Assembly (NCBI RefSeq): GCF_000517125.1
Contig: NZ_KI912157.1
Location: 154,979-218,978 of the forward strand
Direction of reading: 5' to 3'
DNA: 64,000 bases
Source: Arthrobacter sp. MA-N2
GTDB taxonomy: Bacteria; Actinomycetota; Actinomycetes; Actinomycetales; Micrococcaceae
Position 1 is the stretch's first letter, and every line of letters starts with the position of its first letter. The notes beneath the pieces are model-generated. The model did no database searches, had not been told where the DNA came from, and worked only from the letters and a program-made list of their open reading frames with translations. Shown here in pieces: positions 18,372 through 26,178 of this stretch. Made by a program: the position numbers and the translations under genes.

Positions 18372-19865
18372 ATGGCGAAGGACCCCAGCGGATATGACGC
18401 AGTAGCTACTGCAGGAACGGAGGCACTGGTGAATACCGGTGAACTGATATGGCCTTCCCCTGAGGGGGCGGCCGTGCGGGTACGTGCGATGCAGACGAAA
18501 CTGCACCACTGGGCGGTCAAAGATTCCGACCGCCTTTTTGACGATGTGTTTAACCTCGTCTGCGACCCGGATTTCCTCACCATTGCGTGGGGCCGGGTCA
18601 GGGGGAACAAGGGTGCACGCACCGCCGGTGTTGACCGGCTCATCCCGGCGCTTATCGCCGAGGGTGCCGAGGTTGTGGAGTTTCTCGGGCAGGTACGGGA
18701 GCAGTTGAAGTCCCGCACATTTGCCCCGCTGCCGGTACGGGAGCGTCTGATCCCGAAGCCGGGCAGCAGCAAACTGCGCAGACTTGGTATCCCGACTGCG
18801 GCGGACCGGGTGGTGCAAGCAGCCTTGGCATTGGTGTTGGAACCGATATTCGAGGCGGATTTCAAGCCGGTAAGTTATGGCTTCCGCCCCAGACGCCGGG
18901 CCCAGGACGCGATCGCCGAGATACACGCCATGGGCACCCGTAACTATCACTGGGTGTTTGAGGCCGATATCCAGGCGTGTTTCGACGAGCTGAAGCATTC
19001 TGCGGTGATGGAGCAGGTGCGCAAGCGTATCGCCGATAAAAGGGTCCTGTCCCTGATCAGTCGTTTCCTGAAGGCGGGCGTGATGTCCGGTGACGGTAAG
19101 GTCAGGGAATCCGATACCGGCACCCCGCAGGGTGGAATCGTCTCACCGCTTCTGGCCAACATCGCTTTGTCGGTGCTGGACGAGCATTTCTGCGCTAAAT
19201 GGGATGCCCATGGCAGCCCGTACCGTAGGGAAGCACACCGGAAGCGGGGCGGGGCCACCTATCGGATCATCCGTTATGCGGATGACTTCGTGATCATGGT
19301 GGCTGGCACCAAAGCCCACGCAGACGCGCTCTGGGACGAAGTCGCGGAGGTAATAGCCCCGCTGGGGTTACAGATCTCCGTTGCCAAGTCCCGGATTTGC
19401 CATCTGGACGAGGGGTTCGACTTTCTCGGTTTCCGCATCCAGCGGCGGCGAAGGAAAGGAACAACCAAAATGAGCGTCTACACCTACCCGTCCAAGAAAT
19501 CGTTGCTGTCGATTCTCGGGAAAGTGCGGGCGCTGACACGTCGATCAGAACACCATGGGTTGGCGGATCTGCTGGGCCGGCTCAACCCGGTCCTGCGGGG
19601 ATGGTGCAACTATTTCCGCCACGGGGTCTCTAAAGCGACCTTTGGTTATCTTGATGCGTTTGCGTGGCATCGGGTCACCCAATGGATCCACAAACGACAC
19701 CCGGGAATCACGTGGCGGGACCTTTACCGGCGTTTCCTGACCGGAAGGCCCGGAAACCAACCAGAGGTCAACGGGATCACGATGTTCGACACCGCGACGA
19801 TACCCATCACACGGTACCGGTGGCGAGCATCAAACATCCCGACACCGTGGGCCAGCGCCGCCTAA
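18372..19865 (+). CDS. ltrA: Group II intron reverse transcriptase/maturase
   Basis: Intron-encoded protein of 497 aa that assists splicing and retrohoming. RT motifs occur in order: GARTAGVD, RPLGIPT-like LRRLGIPTAADRVVQ, YGFRPRRRAQDAI, FEADIQACFDEL, TPQGGIVSPLLANI, the active-site IRYADDFVIMV and FLGFRIQRRR. The maturase (GIIM-like) region follows with LNPVLRGWCNYFRHGVSKATFG and IHKRHPGITWRDLYRRFL. No HNH endonuclease follows, so it belongs to the endonuclease-less type. The ATG at 18372 lies in the usual place in intron domain IV. Confidence 0.95.
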   Translation: MAKDPSGYDAVATAGTEALVNTGELIWPSPEGAAVRVRAMQTKLHHWAVKDSDRLFDDVFNLVCDPDFLTIAWGRVRGNKGARTAGVDRLIPALIAEGAEVVEFLGQVREQLKSRTFAPLPVRERLIPKPGSSKLRRLGIPTAADRVVQAALALVLEPIFEADFKPVSYGFRPRRRAQDAIAEIHAMGTRNYHWVFEADIQACFDELKHSAVMEQVRKRIADKRVLSLISRFLKAGVMSGDGKVRESDTGTPQGGIVSPLLANIALSVLDEHFCAKWDAHGSPYRREAHRKRGGATYRIIRYADDFVIMVAGTKAHADALWDEVAEVIAPLGLQISVAKSRICHLDEGFDFLGFRIQRRRRKGTTKMSVYTYPSKKSLLSILGKVRALTRRSEHHGLADLLGRLNPVLRGWCNYFRHGVSKATFGYLDAFAWHRVTQWIHKRHPGITWRDLYRRFLTGRPGNQPEVNGITMFDTATIPITRYRWRASNIPTPWASAA

Positions 19866-19881
19866 GGAGTGGCTATCCGTG

Positions 19882-19917
19882 GAGCGCCGGATGCGATGAG
19901 AGTCGCATGTCCGGTGC
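19882..19917 (+). ncRNA. Group II intron catalytic domain V
   Basis: Starts GAGCGCCGGATGCGATGAGA; its 3' strand GTCGCATGTCCGGTGC folds back on the 5' strand with a GAGA tetraloop. It carries the AGC catalytic triad near its base and closely resembles bacterial domain V hairpins of the GAGCCGTATGCGATG type. A long GC hairpin ending at 19980 follows, as expected for domain VI. Confidence 0.9.
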
Positions 19918-19980
19918 GGAGGGCGGGTCGGGGAAACGGGCCGGGAGCAATCCTGGCACCGCGCCCCGGCCCGACCCTAC

Positions 19981-20430
19981 ATCATCGGGACCCCCGGCAC
20001 CGGGGCGATCGGGACGCTCGTGGAACGCACAAGCCGTTTCGTGATGCTCCTGCACCTGCCTCACGGACACACCGGCGAGCAGGTCCTGGCCGCCATCGAA
20101 GACACCCTGCCGACCCTGCCGGCCCAGCTGCGCCGCTCCCTGACTTGGGACCAAGGCGCGGAAATGGTCGGCATCCACGAACGCGTCAAGATCGCCACGG
20201 GAGCCGAAGTCTACTTCTGCGACCCGCACTCGCCCTGGCAACGCGGCACGAATGAGAACACCAACGGGCTCTTGCGCCAGTACTTCCCCAAAGGCATGGA
20301 CCTGACCACAGTCACCCCCGAAGACCTCGACTACGCCGCCGCCGGACTCAACGGGCGCCTACGCAAAACCCTCGGCTGGAAAACCCCCGCACAAGCCCTG
20401 GACCAGATTCTGGAAGAATCAGCAACATAA
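19981..20430 (+). CDS. IS30 transposase, 3' exon
   Basis: Continues the transposase after the intron. IIGTPGTGAIGTLVERTSRF joins the 5' exon; then LTWDQGAEM carries the second catalytic Asp, and NENTNGLLRQYFPKG carries the catalytic Glu. It ends with LGWKTPAQALDQIL and TAA 20428-20430, six bases before the right inverted repeat. No start codon is needed because it is translated from the spliced message. Confidence 0.9.
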   Translation: MIGTPGTGAIGTLVERTSRFVMLLHLPHGHTGEQVLAAIEDTLPTLPAQLRRSLTWDQGAEMVGIHERVKIATGAEVYFCDPHSPWQRGTNENTNGLLRQYFPKGMDLTTVTPEDLDYAAAGLNGRLRKTLGWKTPAQALDQILEESAT

Positions 20431-20435
20431 AGAAC

Positions 20436-20462
20436 GTGTTGCAACGACCACTTGAATCCGCC
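20436..20462 (-). repeat. Right inverted repeat of the IS30 element
   Basis: Reads GTGTTGCAACGACCACTTGA on the plus strand; partner of 17041-17067. Confidence 0.9.
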
Positions 20463-21745
20463 ACCCATGGTGCCCCCACCAATGCGCGAGTAAATATCGA
20501 ACGCCGAAACTTCGGGTGGACCGAAGCAGCCCTTCTCACCCTCGAAGCGGGTGAGCCAGGAGATCCTTCATCGGAGACGGCGATGATCGGAGGTGAAGCG
20601 ATCACTAACAGCGCCCCTGGCAAGGAAAGTGGGCTCCGCTCAGCCCCGATGCCCGGGGCCAGCTCGCGCTGAGCGTTCCACCGACCTCGGCCGCGGTCAT
20701 ACGGTTCCACCGGTAAGCATGGAGACCTGAAGGGCCGACGACGCCTCGTAGATGCGTCTTGCATGCCCAGCGAGCGGTCGCCGAGCTGGAGCGGTGATCC
20801 TACCGCTTCTGGGAGTCCAGATCATCACAGCCCGAGACACCATGTGACATTGGAGTGCGTCCCAAGCCTCATTCCCCCACAGCGATCCTGTCCAAGTCGG
20901 TCTCGGCCCATCAGGATTCGGGTGGGCCGGGGCAACGGAGGATGGCGCTGCGTCGCGTTCTGCCTCGAACCTCCGATGGGTACCTGGCCGGTGCGCAAGG
21001 TCCGAGAACCTAGCACACTGGCTAAGAGGTTCGTCGGGTTGGGGCACACCCGAACCTGACGGTAGGGCTCCGGATACCTTTACCTTCTTCCGGGACGGTC
21101 CTTAGGGCTGATCCTGGCAACCCCTGGTCAATTGAACCGCTCCCCTGCCGGCGCCGTCCTTGCCTAGACGGAAGGCAAACTATCGGCATTCGGAAATTTG
21201 CTGGAGGACCATAAGAGGCGAAATCCCTAACCAGAACGCCATGGGCGCGTTTGTGGGTGACGGCGATAGGCAACGTGGAGCTTGGGCTCGCTCCGGTTGA
21301 ACTCCCGCTGAGGTCTCCGACCTGGCGGCTGGAATGTAGGCGGACCAAGATACCTCTTTTGGGAGGTAATTTGTGCTTTGAAAAGGGAGTCTGCCCCGGA
21401 ACTGATTGAACCCGCTTGGGGGTCGGGCGGGCGGACACTTGGAGGGCGCAGTGGGGGAACGGACGGGCTCGCACCGGCCGTACTGGAAGCCATAGGCCTC
21501 ACGGCGACCAAGGCCGCAGCCATGACCGTCCGCCGGCTGGGCGCCCACCCGCCCAGAATGGTAAAGCTGCTCGCGGACGTGCCGGAATTTGCGACTCATG
21601 TGGGGTTTCGGGCCGCTGACCGCAGTCTCTGACGTCAGGACCCGGTTTGGTTCTGAATGGGAGGTCGGCTGCCCGCGTTTGGGCCTTGAGATGAAGGAGC
21701 CTCAGCTCCGAAATCGGAATATTCGATTCTGATGGCATAGCGCTG
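20463..21745. other. 1.28-kb stretch without a recognisable gene
   Basis: Open frames up to 150 codons occur on both strands, but none has family motifs, a good ribosome-binding site or consistent phase. The composition is less biased than in the real genes beside it. It may be decayed coding DNA between the IS30 element and the sugar locus. I could not attach any family to it. Confidence 0.5.
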
Positions 21746-21806
21746 TTGACCCGAGAGCCTAGGAATGCGATATTGGCATGCACCGCAGAATGTAATCCAT
21801 TACATT
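21746..21806 (+). promoter_or_regulatory. Probable promoter and LacI-type operator of the second sugar locus
   Basis: TTGACC at 21746-21751 is followed 17 bases later by GATATT (21769-21774), a reasonable -35/-10 pair. Downstream, AATGTAAT (21789-21796) and ATTACATT (21799-21806) form an 18-bp palindrome with a two-base centre, the usual size and symmetry of LacI-family operators. The site would block transcription start or early elongation. The LacI regulator at 25093 is the obvious candidate. Confidence 0.7.
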
Positions 21807-21850
21807 TTTCCTTCACACCAAGGAAAAATCTCAAGCAACAGGAGACAACG

Positions 21851-23230
21851 TTGTTCCCTTCCAAGGCTCTTCGGGCACGCGGGCTGGCAGCAGCTGCAGT
21901 AGCCCTCATCAGCGTGGCCGCCATGTCCGGCTGCAGCAGCGCCCAGACGGGGGCATCCGGCACGGCCACCTCCGGCACCGTGAAGTGGTGGGGATGGACG
22001 CCGGATGACAGTGAGGCGCAGCAGGAGATCGCCGCGTTCAACAAGCAGTACCCGAACATTAAGGTGGAGTTCAAGAAGATCCAGGACGCCGACTACAACT
22101 CGGCCCTCCGCCCTGCCTTGGCGTCACCATCTGGCCCCGATGTCTTCGACGTCGCAGCGGGCGGAGCGACGGGGGACGTAGGCACTTTCGGGGCCAATGC
22201 CCTCGACCTGACCTCGACGATGAAGCAACTTCGCGGGGACGGCTGGGATTCGGGTCTCTACACAGCCGGAGTCAAGGCGTTCACGGATGGGAGCGGCAAG
22301 CTCAAAGCAGCACAGGTCGGCCGCATCGCTTCGGGATTCCTCTGGATCAACCAGGGACTCTTCGACAAATACGGGTTGAAGGCGCCGACCACCCTCCAGG
22401 AGTGGGCCCGGGTATGCTCGGTGTTCCGCGCGAACGGGATGGGGTGCCTAAAAGAGGGCATCGGCCAGCCAGGGTTCGACATCGACACACTCCACTCCAT
22501 CTCTGATAGCATCCAGCCGGGCACATTTACCAAGGCGACCGTGGGCGAGGTGAAGTGGACCGACCCGACGATCGTTCAGGCGTTCTCGATCTTCAAGCAG
22601 CTCAGCACCGACGGCATCCTCGACGAGGGAGCTGTGGGCATCAAGCAGTATCCGGACGCGAACAATGGCTTCCTCTCCGGTAAGGTGCCGATGGTCCAGA
22701 TGGGCAGCTGGTACCAGCAGTACACAACCCAGCCTGCCCTCAAAGCGGCTGTGGCGGCCGCCGGTGTTCCTTCCGACACCCCGCTGATCACTATGACGCC
22801 AGTCCCGTTTCCAGACGTAGCAGGCAAGGGCAACAAGCCGAACCTGTTCGGGGATCCCGACTATGCGCTGGCTGTCAACGCTCGCTCCAAGGCGCAGGAT
22901 GCCGCGACGACCTTCGCGCTGTGGCTTTCATCAACGAAGGAAGGTCAGCAGATCGTCGCCGATCACCTCACGGACTACCCGGCCCTGGAAAGCGTGTCGA
23001 CCGACTGGTCGACGAACTCGCTGGTGAATCCGGCCGTCCAGGAGCCGGCACTCAAGGCACTGGGACAGCGGGTGAACCAGGTCGATCAGGCGCGCCAGGC
23101 CAATTTGCCAGCGGCAATGATCCAAGCACTAGTCACAGCCAACCAGGCGGTCATCGGCGGCCAGTCGACGCCCGAACAGGCTGCGGCCGCCCTGCAGGCG
23201 GCATACGAGGCCAACAAGAGCCATGGCTGA
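21851..23230 (+). CDS. Carbohydrate ABC transporter substrate-binding lipoprotein (CUT1)
   Basis: Extracellular sugar-binding protein of about 459 aa. I choose TTG 21851 because GGAG lies six bases upstream and it gives a clean signal: basic LFPSKALRARG, hydrophobic helix, then MSGC with the lipidated Cys at 28. An in-frame upstream extension to 21746 would put the promoter and operator inside the gene. The mature part has CUT1 binding-protein traits: KWWGWTPDDSEAQQEIAAFN at the start, and GKVPMVQMGSWYQQY in the second lobe. Its stop overlaps the start of the first permease by 8 bp, indicating translational coupling. Confidence 0.92.
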   Translation: MFPSKALRARGLAAAAVALISVAAMSGCSSAQTGASGTATSGTVKWWGWTPDDSEAQQEIAAFNKQYPNIKVEFKKIQDADYNSALRPALASPSGPDVFDVAAGGATGDVGTFGANALDLTSTMKQLRGDGWDSGLYTAGVKAFTDGSGKLKAAQVGRIASGFLWINQGLFDKYGLKAPTTLQEWARVCSVFRANGMGCLKEGIGQPGFDIDTLHSISDSIQPGTFTKATVGEVKWTDPTIVQAFSIFKQLSTDGILDEGAVGIKQYPDANNGFLSGKVPMVQMGSWYQQYTTQPALKAAVAAAGVPSDTPLITMTPVPFPDVAGKGNKPNLFGDPDYALAVNARSKAQDAATTFALWLSSTKEGQQIVADHLTDYPALESVSTDWSTNSLVNPAVQEPALKALGQRVNQVDQARQANLPAAMIQALVTANQAVIGGQSTPEQAAAALQAAYEANKSHG

Positions 23231-24251
23231 CCGGCTGCACCAGGCAGACGGCCCAAGTGGTCGGCCCAGCTTGACGAAAGAGCATGCACGAGAGGCTCCC
23301 GTTGCATCGCGTGACCTCCCGGCCAGGAGGGGCCCGGGCGTGATCGGAACCCCGATCGGGCGAAAACCTGGCATCCCACGACGAGCCAGGCCTTCAGGCC
23401 TGCCGTGGATCCTCCCAGCACTGATCGTCTCCGCAGTGCTGATCTACTACTGCATCGGCTACACCGGATACATCTCGACCCTGAACTGGGATGGTGTGAG
23501 CGACGAGCAGGACTTCGTCGGCCTGCGGAACTATGCCGAGCTCGTCGGGGACGCAGTGTTCTGGAAAGCACTCGGGCATACCGCCGTCTTCTTTGCCGCG
23601 ACCACGGCCGCACAAATCGTGCTCGGTCTGGTGTTCGCCGCTCTGCTCCACTCCCGACTTCAATGGACGGTTCTGTACAAGGTCCTCGTGTTCGTACCGG
23701 TAGTGATCGCCCCGGCCACAATGGCCCCGGTCTTCCGTCAGATCTACGCCCCGCAAGGGCAGTTCAATTCCATGCTCGAGGCGCTGGGATTAGGCGGCCT
23801 GGCCCAGTCATGGCTGGCCCAGCCGGAGACGGCGCTGGCAGTGATCATCTCGATCCAGATCTGGCAGTCGACCGGAATTGCCTTCATCCTGTACTTCGCC
23901 GCGATGAGCCAGATCGACGGAGAGGTCCTCGAGGCAGCGCGGATCGACGGTGCCGGCAACCTGCGGATCCTGCTCAGCATCATTTGGCCGGCCGTGCGCA
24001 GCACCACTGTCACCCTGGCCACGCTGAGCGCGATCGCTTCCCTTAAGACGTTCGACATCCCCTACCTCGTCTCCGGGGGAGGACCGAATTATGGGACCGA
24101 GTTCCTGGGCACCCTCATTTACCGGGTGAGCGTGCCGCAGTCCGAGGTCGGCTACGGTGCTGCCATCTCGGTGGTGCTGCTCATCCTCGCAGTCGGCGTC
24201 GCCATCGTCTTCAACACTGCAGGCCGCGAGAAAGGGGCACGGAATGTTTGA
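23223..24251 (+). CDS. ABC sugar permease, MalF/UgpA-like (CUT1)
   Basis: Inner-membrane permease of 342 aa with a long cytoplasmic N-terminus (about 55 residues) and six predicted helices. The cytoplasmic EAA loop reads EAARIDGAGNLRILLSIIWPAV, the ATPase-coupling site of the BPD_transp_1 family. It overlaps the binding-protein gene upstream and the second permease downstream (8 bp each). As in many Gram-positive CUT1 systems no dedicated ATPase is present locally; a shared MsiK-type ATPase elsewhere would energise it (inference). Confidence 0.92.
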   Translation: MADRLHQADGPSGRPSLTKEHAREAPVASRDLPARRGPGVIGTPIGRKPGIPRRARPSGLPWILPALIVSAVLIYYCIGYTGYISTLNWDGVSDEQDFVGLRNYAELVGDAVFWKALGHTAVFFAATTAAQIVLGLVFAALLHSRLQWTVLYKVLVFVPVVIAPATMAPVFRQIYAPQGQFNSMLEALGLGGLAQSWLAQPETALAVIISIQIWQSTGIAFILYFAAMSQIDGEVLEAARIDGAGNLRILLSIIWPAVRSTTVTLATLSAIASLKTFDIPYLVSGGGPNYGTEFLGTLIYRVSVPQSEVGYGAAISVVLLILAVGVAIVFNTAGREKGARNV

Positions 24252-25032
24252 GACTCGCAGCTTGCGCGGAAGGCTCGTCCTCCAAATCGTGACCACCCTC
24301 CTTGTCTTGCCCTTCGTTTTCCCCCTAATAGCCATGGTGGAGGGCTCCCTCGCCGGAACCGGGTGGAACAACTACGTCACGGTGCTGTCGATTCCGCTGC
24401 TGCCCGAATTCTTCCGCAACAGCGCCATCATCGCGACCGGCGTCATCATCATAGTCTGCGCCTGCAGCATGCTGGCAGCGTTCGGATTCTCCAAACTGCA
24501 CATCCGCGGGCGGGAGATCTACTTCTGGACGCTGCTGGCGGCGCTTACGCTTCCGGAAGTGGTACTGCTTACCCCACTTTTCGCCACGGCGACTTCAATG
24601 GGCGCCTACGACACCTTCTGGTCGGTGATCCTGCCGCTCGCTGCGCTGCAGATCCCCTTCACCGTCCTGCTGGCCCGGAACTTCATGGATGGCATCCCAA
24701 GCGAACTCATCGAGGCCGCCCGCGTCGACGGAGCGAGCACTTGGCGGACATTCCAGGACGTCGTCCTCCCCCTGACCCGCCCCATCGCTGCCGCCATCGT
24801 CATCCTGACGCTGATCACCTCATGGAACGCCTATCTGCTGCCACTGGTGTTCCTGCAGGACCCGGCGTCTCAGACCGTGACCCTGGTGCCGCAGTTCTTC
24901 ATAGGCCAGTTCAACAACGACCAGACGAAGGTTCTGGCCGCCGCAGTCGTCACTGCGATCCCGGAGATCGTTGCCTACCTCTGCCTGCAGCGGCTTTTCG
25001 AGCGCGGACTGGCCGCGGGCGCACTGAAGTGA
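24244..25032 (+). CDS. ABC sugar permease, MalG/UgpE-like (CUT1)
   Basis: Second permease, 262 aa. The ATG at 24244 (MFETRSLRGR) is preferred over in-frame upstream codons because AAAGGGG precedes it and it overlaps the previous gene by the same 8 bp as the preceding junction. Six hydrophobic segments are present, and the EAA loop IEAARVDGASTWRTFQDVVLPLTRP is intact. It pairs with 23223-24251 to form the membrane channel. Confidence 0.92.
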   Translation: MFETRSLRGRLVLQIVTTLLVLPFVFPLIAMVEGSLAGTGWNNYVTVLSIPLLPEFFRNSAIIATGVIIIVCACSMLAAFGFSKLHIRGREIYFWTLLAALTLPEVVLLTPLFATATSMGAYDTFWSVILPLAALQIPFTVLLARNFMDGIPSELIEAARVDGASTWRTFQDVVLPLTRPIAAAIVILTLITSWNAYLLPLVFLQDPASQTVTLVPQFFIGQFNNDQTKVLAAAVVTAIPEIVAYLCLQRLFERGLAAGALK

Positions 25033-25092
25033 CCGTCCCGGCACAGCAACCCATCGATTGCTAAGACCGCCCACCCACTGAAAGGAGCCCCC

Positions 25093-26109
25093 TTGACCTA
25101 TCTTGAAATTGCCCGCATGGCAGATGTCTCCACGGCGACGGTCTCCCGCGTGCTCAGCGGAGCCGGCGCGGTCAGTGATGAGCGCCGGGAACGCGTCCTC
25201 GCGGCCGCGCAGGAGCTCTCCTATCGGGGCAGCCGTGCGGCGAGGACGCTACGCCGCCAGAAGGCGGACACCATCGGGCTGATCGTTTCCGATATCGAAT
25301 ACCCCTCCGTGGCCTCGATGGCTCGATCCGTCGAGAACGCTGCTGCCGAACGTGGCTTCGCACTGAACATTTGCAACTCTGACGAGGACTTGGCCAAGGA
25401 GCGCAAGTACATCAACCTCCTCATCGAGGAACGTGTAGCAGGACTTATTATCTCGCCCGCAACTGAGAGCTACTCGGCGCTTGAGCCCCTCGAGCGTGCC
25501 GGCATCCCCGTGGTCACGCTCGACCGACGCCTGCAAGACGCCAGGGTCGACAGCGTTCTGCTGGATAACCAGAAGGCCACACAGCTCCTTATGGACGATT
25601 TGCTGCGGCACGGACACCGGCATTTCGCTGCAGTGGTAGGAACCACGGTGGCGACGCCGAGCCGTGAACGGCTGGAGACCATGCGCGCGATCGTGAAGTC
25701 TGTCCCTGACGCCACCCTCATCATTGCCGGCAGCAAGCTCGGAGAGACTATCGGCGTTAGTCACACACTCGAAACAATCGGTCCCGCTGTGACTGCTCTC
25801 GCCCTCTCCGCACACCCGCAACCCACTGCATACGTGTGCGTGAACGCGATCATGCTCACGAGCGTTATGGCCTCCCTGATCCAGGAAGGCCTCCGCATCC
25901 CACAAGACGTGGCGGTCGTCGGATTCGACGACATGCCGGGCTTCGCTCTCTTCCAAACGCCGGTCACGGTCGTGGCGCAGCCCACCCAGGAGCTGGGACG
26001 TCTCGCCGTCCAATTGCTGTTCGAGCGAATCGCGTCCCCGACCCGACCCCACGAGACAATCCTCGTACCTCCAACCTTCGTGGCCCGCGCCAGCTGCGGG
26101 CACGAATGA
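25093..26109 (+). CDS. LacI-family transcriptional regulator
   Basis: 338-aa repressor. N-terminal HTH: TYLEIARMADVSTATVSRVL, then the hinge helix region RAARTLRRQKADTIGLIV. The periplasmic-binding-like effector domain follows, with VVGFDDMPGFALFQTPVTVV near the C-terminus. It starts at TTG 25093, with AAAGGAG just upstream. It sits between the transporter and the GH116 gene and probably controls the cluster through the 18-bp palindrome at 21789-21806. Confidence 0.93.
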   Translation: MTYLEIARMADVSTATVSRVLSGAGAVSDERRERVLAAAQELSYRGSRAARTLRRQKADTIGLIVSDIEYPSVASMARSVENAAAERGFALNICNSDEDLAKERKYINLLIEERVAGLIISPATESYSALEPLERAGIPVVTLDRRLQDARVDSVLLDNQKATQLLMDDLLRHGHRHFAAVVGTTVATPSRERLETMRAIVKSVPDATLIIAGSKLGETIGVSHTLETIGPAVTALALSAHPQPTAYVCVNAIMLTSVMASLIQEGLRIPQDVAVVGFDDMPGFALFQTPVTVVAQPTQELGRLAVQLLFERIASPTRPHETILVPPTFVARASCGHE

Positions 26110-26178
26110 ACGGCCGCTCCGCCCATGCCCCGGCGTGGGCGGAGCGCACGTAACCCTTCAAGAAACTCAGGAGATTAC

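Larger units (their letters stand above)
17820..19980 (+). mobile_element. Group II intron inserted in the IS30 transposase gene
   Basis: The 5' end reads GTGCG, matching the GUGYG consensus. The 3' end reads CCCTAC, matching the AY consensus. The ends are set independently by the transposase: GHWEGDL before and IIGTPGTGAIGTLVERTSRF after, exactly the uninterrupted IS30 sequence in phase. Inside are a reverse transcriptase/maturase gene (18372-19865), a domain V (19882-19917) and a GC-rich domain VI hairpin after it. Length is 2161 bp. Splicing would restore the transposase frame, so the intron could be neutral to its host IS. Confidence 0.95.
17041..20462 (+). mobile_element. IS30-family insertion sequence carrying a group II intron
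   Basis: The terminal inverted repeats 17041-17067 and 20436-20462 match at 26 of 27 bases (core TTCAAGTGGTCGTTGCAACAC). Between them is one IS30-type transposase gene interrupted by a 2161-bp group II intron. Without the intron the IS is about 1.26 kb, a normal IS30 size. I could not identify a convincing 2-3 bp target duplication. Confidence 0.92.

Noticed and set aside
17025..18998. Long minus-strand frames over the IS30 transposase and the intron
   Set aside because: Antisense shadows; the plus strand has the transposase exons, intron consensus ends and RT motifs.
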